12,115 bases of DNA from Candidatus Latescibacteria bacterium 4484_7 (GTDB taxonomy: Bacteria; Krumholzibacteriota; Krumholzibacteriia; Krumholzibacteriales; Krumholzibacteriaceae), in NCBI GenBank assembly GCA_002085285.1, contig NATK01000120.1, positions 1-12,115 of the forward strand, read 5' to 3'. The translations under genes and the position numbers were made by a program. Numbering within the stretch: position 1 is the first letter of the stretch; the number at the start of each line of letters is the position of its first letter. Under the pieces are notes generated by a model. The model saw only the letters and a program-made list of their open reading frames with translations, did no database searches and was not told the DNA's origin. Shown in pieces: positions 1-6,447 of the stretch.

Positions 1-775
1 TCACCTTTGCCGAGAGTAGATCGGTCGACAACGTCGCCTGATCCGGATCGTCATTCATCACGAGGATTCTTTCGACCTCATTCCTCAGTTCCCGGACGTT
101 TCCCGGCCAGTCGTACGCGGTGAGCATTCTCAAGGCATCTGCAGAAAACCTCTGTGTCCGGCGTCCCATCTCGGCACCGATTTCACGCAGAAAATACTCG
201 GCCAGCACGGGGATATCTTCGCGCCTCTCTCTGAGCGGGGGAATTTTGATCCTTATTACATTGATCCTGTAGAAGAGATCTGCCCTGAAATTTCCTTTTC
301 TCACCAGGGATTCGAGGTTTCTGTTCGTAGCGAAGACGAACCTCACATCGATTCGTCTGCGGGCTCCTTCACCCATTCTTCTTACCTCTCTTTCCTGAAC
401 CGTCCTGAGAAGAGACGCCTGCAGAGAAGGAGGCATATCCCCAATTTCGTCGAGAAAGAATGTCCCACCGTTCGCCTTTTCCACCAGCCCCTCACGATCG
501 CGCACTGCGCCTGTGAACGTGCCCCGCGCGTAGCCGAACAACTCACTCTGGAGCAGAGTGTCCGGAACCTCGAGAGCGTTCAGTATCACGAGGGGCTTCG
601 ATGCCCGCGCGCTGAGGCGGTGAATGTTTCTTACAACCACCTCTTTGCCCGTACCGCTCTCACCGGTAACCAGAACGGTCGAATCCGTCGCCGAGGCCCT
701 CGATATCATCGATACCACCCTCTGCATCCCACTGGACAAACCTATAAGCGGAGGATCAAAACAGAACCTTCCCAT
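1..775 (-). CDS. Sigma-54-dependent transcriptional activator, AAA+ domain (C-terminus off the left edge)
   Basis: This protein hydrolyses ATP to open promoters bound by sigma-54 RNA polymerase. From ATG 775 I read Walker A GESGTGKE (residues 38-45), a GAFTGA-type loop written GTFTGA (85-90), Walker B with FFLDEIGD (106-113), the arginine-finger region RADLFYRIN (164-172) and WPGNVREL (223-230). This order is diagnostic for the NtrC/PspF family. The HTH DNA-binding end lies beyond position 1. ATG 775 is chosen because GAGGTG sits just upstream and GC at third codon positions falls before it. The frame stays open to a GTG at 1000 (also ATG 829), but that stretch is arginine-rich and shows no REC, GAF or FHA domain. 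With the 775 start the AAA+ domain begins almost at residue 1, as in PspF. It is divergent from the OPT gene, so OPT is a possible target, but I see no -24/-12 promoter there. Family call very sure; start uncertain. Confidence 0.93.
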   Translation of the reverse strand, partial: MGRFCFDPPLIGLSSGMQRVVSMISRASATDSTVLVTGESGTGKEVVVRNIHRLSARASKPLVILNALEVPDTLLQSELFGYARGTFTGAVRDREGLVEKANGGTFFLDEIGDMPPSLQASLLRTVQEREVRRMGEGARRRIDVRFVFATNRNLESLVRKGNFRADLFYRINVIRIKIPPLRERREDIPVLAEYFLREIGAEMGRRTQRFSADALRMLTAYDWPGNVRELRNEVERILVMNDDPDQATLSTDLLSAKV

Positions 776-1042
776 CACCACCTCACCATAAACACGATCA
801 TTTGCCTGCGGACGCGTCAAAAAACGCATTCCGTTTTCTAAGACATGAACACTCCAGGGACTCGTGTGAAAAAAAGCTGGCGAAACGAACGGCAACCAAT
901 CTCTAGCTCTCAGCACATGGAATCCCCGAGACCGTGGACGCAATTCCCGTGCCTCGTTGTCCGGAGCTCGCGCATCTCTCGCTCGTTTAACATGATGCAC
1001 GGTCCATTACGAACCCTTACCTGCCCGATACTTCGTCGTCAG

Positions 1043-1056
1043 GTCAAGATTTTGAC
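1043..1056. promoter_or_regulatory. Short perfect inverted repeat upstream of the OPT promoter
   Basis: GTCAA and TTGAC arms flank a 4-base centre, ending 22 bases before the -35 box of the OPT promoter. The position suits a regulator site, but the arms are only 5 bp, so chance is a real alternative. Confidence 0.25.
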
Positions 1057-1078
1057 GATGCATGAGCGAATCATTTTC

Positions 1079-1108
1079 TTGACTAACTTCGCCCCAAAAG
1101 GATATTAT
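1079..1108 (+). promoter_or_regulatory. Sigma-70-type promoter for the OPT transporter
   Basis: TTGACT (1079-1084) and TATTAT (1103-1108) are separated by 18 bases. Each box matches the consensus at five of six positions. Transcription would begin near 1115, leaving a leader of about 60 bases before the chosen ATG at 1178. Confidence 0.65.
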
Positions 1109-1177
1109 CCGAATGCTTAAACACACGTGTCGAAGATTCGTCAGTTATTTTCTCTTTTTCCTTGGAAGGAGGGCTCA

Positions 1178-3091
1178 ATGGCCGACAAACCTTTTAAGCC
1201 CTATGTTCCGGCTGATGCCAGGCTTAAGGAGTTCACACTCCCTGCAGTGCTTGTAGGAGCAGTTCTGGCAGTAGTGCTGGGAGCGGCAAACGCTTACCTG
1301 GGGCTGGTTGCCGGCATGACCGTCGCAGCGACGTTCCCTGCTGCGGTCATGGCTATGGCCATTCTCAGAGGGCTGAAGGGCACGGTTCTCGAAGAGAACA
1401 CCTGCCGAACAACCGCAGCGGTTGGGGAAGCTCTTGTCGCCGGCGCCATATTCACAATCCCGGCGTTCCTGATAGCACAAGACCCTGCTACCGGCAAACA
1501 CATCTGGAACAACATTCACTACTGGGAAAGCACGATGCTTATGCTGGTGGGGGGAATCCTTGGAGTATTGTTTGTAATATTCCTGAGGAGGGTTCTCATC
1601 GAGGATACAAGTCTCCCCTTCCCGGAGAGTGTTGCCTGTGCCGAGATCGTAAAGGCAGGACAGGGTGGAGCCACAGGGGCCAAATACGTATTCGGTTCGA
1701 TAGGACTCGCTGCTTTTCTGGAGCTTTTCAGGAATAACTTCGGGTTCCAGCTGGTCCAGGGCTATGTAAAAAAGTTCTACGCGCTGCCTATCGTGAAGAA
1801 TTTTAAACTGCTGACAAGCGGCATGCATCAGGTCGGTACTGCAAGCAACCCGACAGGCGGGATGTACATCGAATCACCCGCAGCCTCACCCGCAATGCTT
1901 GGTGTGGGATACATCATCGGGCCCAAGCTCTCCGCCATCGTATTCTCGGGCGGCGTCTTCGGACACATGATGTTCATTCCGCTGTTCATCTTCATCAACG
2001 GCGGCTTCAAGGCACTGGCAGCGAGCGGGACAAGCTGGCTCGACATAACAGCAGCCGTGTGGAACTCTCAGGTGAGACCGTTTGCGGTGGGCGCAATGAT
2101 CGTTGGCGCTTTCTACACGCTGTTCAAGATGCGCAACTCGCTCTCAACAGGAATTGCAAGGGCATTCAAAGACCTTGGCAAGATAGGCAAGAAATCCGGT
2201 GATGAAAAGATCAACAGACTGGAGAAGGATATTCCTTATTCGATCACAATCATCGGAATCATCGCCCTGGTTATCCCGATTTTCTTTCTCTACTATCACT
2301 TCAGCCACAGCATCATAGGCGCCCTGGTCTCGGCTGTGGTCATGACGATCGCGGGATTCCTCTTCGCAGCGGTCGCCGGCTTCCTCGTCGGAACGATAGG
2401 GTCGAGCAACAACCCGATCTCGGGGCTCACGCTTTCGACGTTGATCGTGGCGGCGCTACTCATGGTGGCTGTGGGAGTCAAGGGTCCCTCCGGGATCGCC
2501 GCAGTCCTCGGTGTAGCTGCAGTCGTCTGCGTATCGAGCGGCGTCGCAGGTGACATCATGCAAGACCTCAAGGTTGGACACATACTCGGAGGTACACCGA
2601 AGGCCATGGAGATGGGTTGTATGATCGGCGTTATTGCTGCGGCATTCGTAATGGCGCTGGTTCTTCAGCTCCTTCACACAGGCTATGCCGAGATGGGAGG
2701 TATCGGAGGCGAACTCCTGCCAGCTCCTCAGGCAGGACTCATGGCCATGCTCAGCCAGGGTATAATCTCCGGTGGAATGGCATGGCCGCTCGTAATAATG
2801 GGAGCACTCTTCTCAATAGGCCTCATTCTCATAGGAGCCCCCTCACCAATGCTTATCGCAGTCGGAATGTACCTGCCGTTCCATACGACATTCGCGATAT
2901 TCATCGGCGGAATCATAAAGTGGGTTGTCGATCTTATCAGAGAGAAGAAGAAGCTCAACAAGGAGAAGGTCGAAAACACGGGTATCCTGCTTGCTTCTGG
3001 CCTCATCGCAGGTGAAGCGTTGATGGGTATCGTCATAGCGGCAACGGTCGTCGCCGGCGGCGGCAAGCCAATTCTGCCGAAGATACGCTAA
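1178..3091 (+). CDS. OPT-family oligopeptide transporter
   Basis: A polytopic inner-membrane protein of 637 residues, the usual length of bacterial OPT (oligopeptide/siderophore) transporters, which import short peptides or metal chelates, probably driven by protons. Evidence is the long run of hydrophobic segments and OPT hallmarks: an N-terminal NTCRTTAAVGEALVAGAIF stretch (residues 74-92) running into TIPA, and LPFPESVACAEIVKAG (146-161). Glycine- and proline-rich helices follow in the C-terminal half, ending in a hydrophobic helix and a short basic tail. ATG 1178 is chosen because AAGGAGGG lies at 1166-1173; an in-frame GTG at 1127 would add 17 residues without a comparable ribosome site. 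It has its own promoter and a strong terminator after it, followed closely by a PqqD-like gene on the same strand. The substrate cannot be told from sequence. Imported peptides could come from the secreted peptidases encoded to the right; this is inference. Confidence 0.95.
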   Translation: MADKPFKPYVPADARLKEFTLPAVLVGAVLAVVLGAANAYLGLVAGMTVAATFPAAVMAMAILRGLKGTVLEENTCRTTAAVGEALVAGAIFTIPAFLIAQDPATGKHIWNNIHYWESTMLMLVGGILGVLFVIFLRRVLIEDTSLPFPESVACAEIVKAGQGGATGAKYVFGSIGLAAFLELFRNNFGFQLVQGYVKKFYALPIVKNFKLLTSGMHQVGTASNPTGGMYIESPAASPAMLGVGYIIGPKLSAIVFSGGVFGHMMFIPLFIFINGGFKALAASGTSWLDITAAVWNSQVRPFAVGAMIVGAFYTLFKMRNSLSTGIARAFKDLGKIGKKSGDEKINRLEKDIPYSITIIGIIALVIPIFFLYYHFSHSIIGALVSAVVMTIAGFLFAAVAGFLVGTIGSSNNPISGLTLSTLIVAALLMVAVGVKGPSGIAAVLGVAAVVCVSSGVAGDIMQDLKVGHILGGTPKAMEMGCMIGVIAAAFVMALVLQLLHTGYAEMGGIGGELLPAPQAGLMAMLSQGIISGGMAWPLVIMGALFSIGLILIGAPSPMLIAVGMYLPFHTTFAIFIGGIIKWVVDLIREKKKLNKEKVENTGILLASGLIAGEALMGIVIAATVVAGGGKPILPKIR

Positions 3092-3156
3092 TTCAGATTC
3101 CGCTTCGCAACGCAAAGAACAGCGGAGAATCGGAAGAAGCATAATTCGATGACGGA

Positions 3157-3198
3157 GAAGTCCCTGGGCGAAATCGCTCGCCCGGGGACTTCTTTTTT
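3157..3198 (+). terminator. Strong intrinsic terminator after the OPT gene
   Basis: A 14-bp stem (3157-3170 with 3179-3192, one G-T pair) closes an 8-base loop and runs straight into a T-rich tract (TTCTTTTTT, 3190-3198). It is a textbook Rho-independent terminator. The T-tract ends only 16 bases before the next possible start codon at 3215, which is unusually tight. Confidence 0.9.
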
Positions 3199-3214
3199 AT
3201 TAAATTGAATACTG

Positions 3215-3553
3215 GTGAAAAAAATGTTTGGAAAAAGAGAAAAGAAGAAGAAGAAGTTCAAGAACAAGTGGATGAAGAAGATCTTTGAACCGAGACTCAA
3301 GACCAGCTTTCTAAAGATCAAGCTCGATGAGATCGGAAGCTCCGTCTGGATGCTTTGCGACGGCGAGAAAAACATAAAAGAGATCGGTGAAATTCTGAGG
3401 GAAAGGTTTCACGAAAAGATAGAGCCTTGCTACGAGAGACTAAACCTCTTTTTCAAACAGCTGGAAGAGGTGAAGTTCGTTCAATTCACCAACCTCGACG
3501 AATGTCTCAAGGAATCGGGATTCGAGGATCTGAATCAAGGGGCATCAACATAG
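3215..3553 (+). CDS. Small PqqD-like (RiPP recognition element fold) protein with a basic N-terminus
   Basis: A 112-residue protein. Residues 1-28 are extremely lysine/arginine-rich. Residues 37-95 match the PqqD winged-helix pattern: LDEIGSSVWMLCDGEKNIKE, then IGEILRERF, then an amphipathic helix LNLFFKQLEEVKFV. PqqD-type domains bind leader peptides for peptide-modifying enzymes, but a basic-N-terminal class with the same LDEIGSxVW-LCDG pattern also occurs away from any modification enzyme and has no firm function. No radical-SAM or cyclase gene lies here, so RiPP involvement is unproven. Start is GTG 3215 or ATG 3224; neither has a clear Shine-Dalgarno. It follows a strong terminator closely, so expression needs read-through or a promoter I could not see. 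The poly-lysine stretch might bind RNA or acidic lipid, which is a guess. Its stop lies one base from the stop of the convergent gene. Confidence 0.82.
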   Translation: MKKMFGKREKKKKKFKNKWMKKIFEPRLKTSFLKIKLDEIGSSVWMLCDGEKNIKEIGEILRERFHEKIEPCYERLNLFFKQLEEVKFVQFTNLDECLKESGFEDLNQGAST

Positions 3554-3554
3554 A

Positions 3555-4202
3555 TTAGAGCCCAAGAACTCCATACCCACGAACTCTAAATACGCCCCAG
3601 GCCTCTTCAATCGAACAAGAGCCGCCGATCGAGTCAGGCGAAGAACCGTTCACCGGTTTCTTCGAACGACTCTCTGGCATTTCCAGTTTTTCCATTTTGT
3701 CTTTTACGACACTCACTCGTCTCCCAATGACCCACACCTTTTGCCCGACGAATTCACTGAGTGCGGGAACGAGGCCGCCCTCCAGGACGAATGCCCCCCT
3801 ATCACGCTCATCTATGCAAAGGATACCGTCGTTTGCCTCTTTGAGGGTTCCTATCAAAAATTCCTCGCCTTCCGGCGGAACGACCTCGTATCGTTCGACG
3901 AATATACGCGGGCCTTGCTCGGTTTGCCCCAGCAATCTTCCTCTGACTGTGGCATCGAACCCTGCGAGACTTAGAAGTTCCCCCTCAAGAGATCCGTTCT
4001 CCAGCGTCCAGATGACTCCATCGGCGTCCGAGAGAATGATTCGCCTCTCGAACGGAGTCTCTCCGGCGAACCCGAGCCTTCCACATAAAGACACATCACC
4101 CTGCCCAATGTCTTCGGTCTCTATGCGATGGCTGCACGAAAAAACGAGTGCAGCGATCGCAACCAGCACAGAGCTAATCGTCGAGCTTGATGAGAATCGC
4201 AT
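3555..4202 (-). CDS. Small lipoprotein with two repeated beta-rich (OB-like) units
   Basis: A 215-residue protein with a hydrophobic signal and lipobox LVFSC (residues 19-23), so Cys23 should be lipidated and the protein membrane-anchored on the periplasmic or outer side. The body appears internally duplicated: residues 40-90 (GRL...ILSDADGVIWTLENG...ATVRGRL) align with 118-161 (GTL...ILCIDERDRGAFVLEGG...VWVIGRR). Each unit looks like a small five-stranded barrel of the OB type. The tail (178-215) is low-complexity, then ends in hydrophobic and glycine residues. The start ATG 4202 lies inside the end of the upstream peptidase gene, overlapping it by 29 bases in another frame, so the two are probably translationally coupled and may act together. 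I do not recognise the family; an accessory lipoprotein for the M30-like peptidase is plausible but inferred. Confidence 0.8.
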   Translation of the reverse strand: MRFSSSSTISSVLVAIAALVFSCSHRIETEDIGQGDVSLCGRLGFAGETPFERRIILSDADGVIWTLENGSLEGELLSLAGFDATVRGRLLGQTEQGPRIFVERYEVVPPEGEEFLIGTLKEANDGILCIDERDRGAFVLEGGLVPALSEFVGQKVWVIGRRVSVVKDKMEKLEMPESRSKKPVNGSSPDSIGGSCSIEEAWGVFRVRGYGVLGL

Positions 4203-6177
4203 TCATTTTCCCCGCATTCGATCCTTTCGATTCGATATCTATGCTGCTCGTGGATCCGCCGTTGAAATGCGTCAGCAGAAATTCCGGACCCATAGCCTTC
4301 ACCGTGCTGCTGTATGAATCGCTTCCCGATGGAATATCCTCTACGTGAAGGGCATCGAAATCGTTCCTTAGATCTACCGATGTGTAGGAGAATCTGGGGT
4401 CACTCGTTATGCCGAGACCGCTCAAGTAGCAGGCGGCGCTCCAATCTGCGAACGCGTCGAAAAAGTGCATGCCTGTATTGTGCTCGATATTAGCAATACC
4501 TGCATAGTGCGATTGAACGAGCTTCTTGAAGATGGTATCACCGAATCGGTCGCCCAAATATCTGAGGAAAAGATAAGCGGCACCTCGTTCCTCGAGTTCG
4601 TCGCCTCCGTAGATCAACGCAACGCCGCCCGGATCGTTCAGGAACATGTTTGCTCTCTTTATATTGTCAGAATTATGGTTGTTGAGGTCTTCCGCTATGT
4701 GAGCAAGGCCCTCATTGAGCCACAACTCCTCCATGTATTCCCCCGAATACCCTCTTCCGTAGATGAGGACCCTGTAGTTGAAGAGTATCATATGGAGAAA
4801 CTCGTGCCCCAAAACGCCCTCCACGACATCAATCGTCTTGTCTTTCGGAAAAACGTTCCCATATCTGCCGGCAGGGTCAGGTACAATCGTATAGAAGATC
4901 TCCATTCCGTTCGTTGTTCTGCTGTCGAGGTAGTGCGGCAGGAGATCGTTCGCAAGGAAAAAGCCTGCGATGAACCCCTCCGTATCAGCCGTTCCCGGCG
5001 CCGTGAGGGCGTTTATCACCGGAGACATTAGAATGGCAACCTTGCCGTCATGATTGATGTCGGACTCGGTGCCGAAATACTCGTGATCGGTCTGATAGAT
5101 GTGCTCGTCGAACGCCGAGCCGAGAAACCGCGCATCGTCGTCCGTCAAACAGCTCGGCGGAGTGTTGGTGTCTACATACAGGAGTGTGTGTTCGCCTTCG
5201 TACTTCAACTCGGCCTGTACGACGGTGAAATTGGAAGGATCCAGCACACTTCCCGTAGCTGTATTCAGCACGTTGAAAGAAGCGGATTGGGGTGCGCTGC
5301 CTTCGAACCGTCTCCACGCTTCGATGCTATGCGGATGGTGCTGCCGTCGATGTCCCTCCCTTTCCAGGAGTTCGCTGATTTCTCTGCGGACATGACGTTT
5401 GAACGCCTTCTCTCCATTCATAGCGAGAAGCCCCATGGTAAGCCGCCTGCCGTTTTTGCCATCGGCGGTGGGGCCCTCACCCCCCCCGCTTGCACCGAGG
5501 CCCCGCTCTGCACCATTGACCGCGAGGACATTTCCGGTTGAATTGGCAAATTCGACGGAATAATCGAATACGTCTGTATTCTGCTCGGGAACCGAGCTGC
5601 AAAAGATTATCACAAGATAATCATCGCTCGAATCGAGCGGCTTAACATTCCATCGGTAGCCATAAGAGGTGAAGAATATCCTGGCCACATCCCCCTTATG
5701 CAACAGGACATTGAAGCCAAGGGGGCTCGATATCGACGGAGGAGGGGCAACCCCCATGGGGAATATTCCAGAAAGGGCTGTATTTTCGACGGCGATGCTC
5801 TTGGTGAAAACGCCGTCGGGCACGATGCAGACGAGGTGATCGCCGCTCACCGATATAGGGGTAACTTCTCTGCTGCTCACCCCGGGAATAGACCCGAGGA
5901 GCTCGCTACCGTTTCCAGAACCTTCAAAGGGGGAAAAAACCACCCTGTACAACGAGCGATCCCGTTTGAACCCGCTCCCATAGATCGTGAGAGTATCCTT
6001 ATACCCTGCACTGTCAGGGACGACCGAAGAAACAGTTGGCGAAGGCAACTCGATCGAGCTTTCGTGCCCACAACCTGAAATCAAAGATACCAGAAACATC
6101 AAGCCCGCTGCAAACAGATGAGATATCGAAGTGCCCCGAAACGAACTCCTTATTTTGCCTGCGGAAAAAAGTATCAC
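4174..6177 (-). CDS. IPT/TIG-domain lipoprotein with an M30-like zinc metallopeptidase domain
   Basis: A 667-residue exported lipoprotein: hydrophobic segment 20-35 and lipobox LISGC with Cys36. Residues 46-135 resemble an IPT/TIG Ig-like domain (PTVSSVVPDSAGYKDTLTIYGSGF). A glycine-rich linker (225-243) and a basic helical stretch (258-290) precede the catalytic part. That part has a calcium-loop-like DINHDGKVAIL (373-383), the zinc motif HEFLH (458-462) and WLNEGLAH with the likely third ligand Glu489, then GAAYLFLRYLGDRFG (532-546). This resembles hyicolysin-like M30 peptidases. All expected catalytic residues are present, so activity on extracellular protein is likely; the substrate is unknown. 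Start is GTG 6177 with AAGGAGG nine bases upstream. It overlaps the downstream lipoprotein gene. A 270-base gap to the upstream gene suggests its own promoter. Confidence 0.88.
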   Translation of the reverse strand: MILFSAGKIRSSFRGTSISHLFAAGLMFLVSLISGCGHESSIELPSPTVSSVVPDSAGYKDTLTIYGSGFKRDRSLYRVVFSPFEGSGNGSELLGSIPGVSSREVTPISVSGDHLVCIVPDGVFTKSIAVENTALSGIFPMGVAPPPSISSPLGFNVLLHKGDVARIFFTSYGYRWNVKPLDSSDDYLVIIFCSSVPEQNTDVFDYSVEFANSTGNVLAVNGAERGLGASGGGEGPTADGKNGRRLTMGLLAMNGEKAFKRHVRREISELLEREGHRRQHHPHSIEAWRRFEGSAPQSASFNVLNTATGSVLDPSNFTVVQAELKYEGEHTLLYVDTNTPPSCLTDDDARFLGSAFDEHIYQTDHEYFGTESDINHDGKVAILMSPVINALTAPGTADTEGFIAGFFLANDLLPHYLDSRTTNGMEIFYTIVPDPAGRYGNVFPKDKTIDVVEGVLGHEFLHMILFNYRVLIYGRGYSGEYMEELWLNEGLAHIAEDLNNHNSDNIKRANMFLNDPGGVALIYGGDELEERGAAYLFLRYLGDRFGDTIFKKLVQSHYAGIANIEHNTGMHFFDAFADWSAACYLSGLGITSDPRFSYTSVDLRNDFDALHVEDIPSGSDSYSSTVKAMGPEFLLTHFNGGSTSSIDIESKGSNAGKMNAILIKLDD

Positions 6178-6447
6178 TCTACAATTCCTCCTTGCCGGAC
6201 CAATCTAATGCAGCACAGACAGCCCAAGTATTCTATCGATACTCTGAATTGTCCATAAGAAAATCATATCCCCGCTCGATATCAGCATGCTGTCGCCGTC
6301 GGTCCGTCGCAGGTCAAACAAACGATTGCCCGCAATGATTCATCCAAAGATTCCAATATAAACATAAGAAATCACGGCGTCTTCGATATTTGATCTTTGC
6401 TACGGACGTCACAGGTACAAACAGTCACGGATGCCGATCGTCAGGCC
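6178..6447 (-). other. Spacer upstream of the M30-like lipoprotein gene
   Basis: 270 bases with no convincing gene. It contains a weak possible promoter (6227-6255) and the ribosome site of the next gene. I found no clear hairpin with a T-tract to end the upstream peptidase-barrel transcript. Confidence 0.5.
6227..6255 (-). promoter_or_regulatory. Possible sigma-70-type promoter for the M30-like lipoprotein
   Basis: Read on the minus strand, TGGACA (6255-6250) and AATACT (6232-6227) are 17 bases apart. The -35 is good, the -10 is only fair (four of six). It lies about 50 bases before the GTG start, a sensible position. Confidence 0.3.

Larger units (their letters stand above)
776..1177. other. 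Divergent spacer between the sigma-54 activator and the OPT gene
   Basis: About 400 bases separate the two divergent starts. It holds a sigma-70-type promoter for OPT (1079-1108), a perfect inverted repeat GTCAA-GATT-TTGAC at 1043-1056 just upstream of it that could be an operator, and an ACACGTGT palindrome at 1123-1130 near the predicted transcript start. The activator frame stays open on the minus strand back to about 1009, so part of this stretch could be its N-terminus. I saw no convincing sigma-54 -24/-12 element and no RNA gene. Confidence 0.6.

Noticed and set aside
776..1000. N-terminal extension of the sigma-54 activator to GTG 1000
   Set aside because: The frame is open, but the translation is arginine-rich with no known sensor domain, GC at third positions is lower than in the AAA+ part, and ATG 775 has a better ribosome site. 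Kept only as an alternative start.
620..1120. Plus-strand open frames of 73 and 91 codons
   Set aside because: The first is antisense to the AAA+ domain. The second lies in the divergent spacer, reads as basic, serine-rich sequence without pattern, and overlaps the OPT promoter.
1175..1828. 217-codon minus-strand frame inside the OPT gene
   Set aside because: It is antisense to a gene with clear family motifs, and its cysteine/arginine-rich product looks like a shadow frame.
3239..3284. AAG-rich low-complexity tract as a repeat element
   Set aside because: It is explained by lysine codons of the basic N-terminus of the PqqD-like protein.
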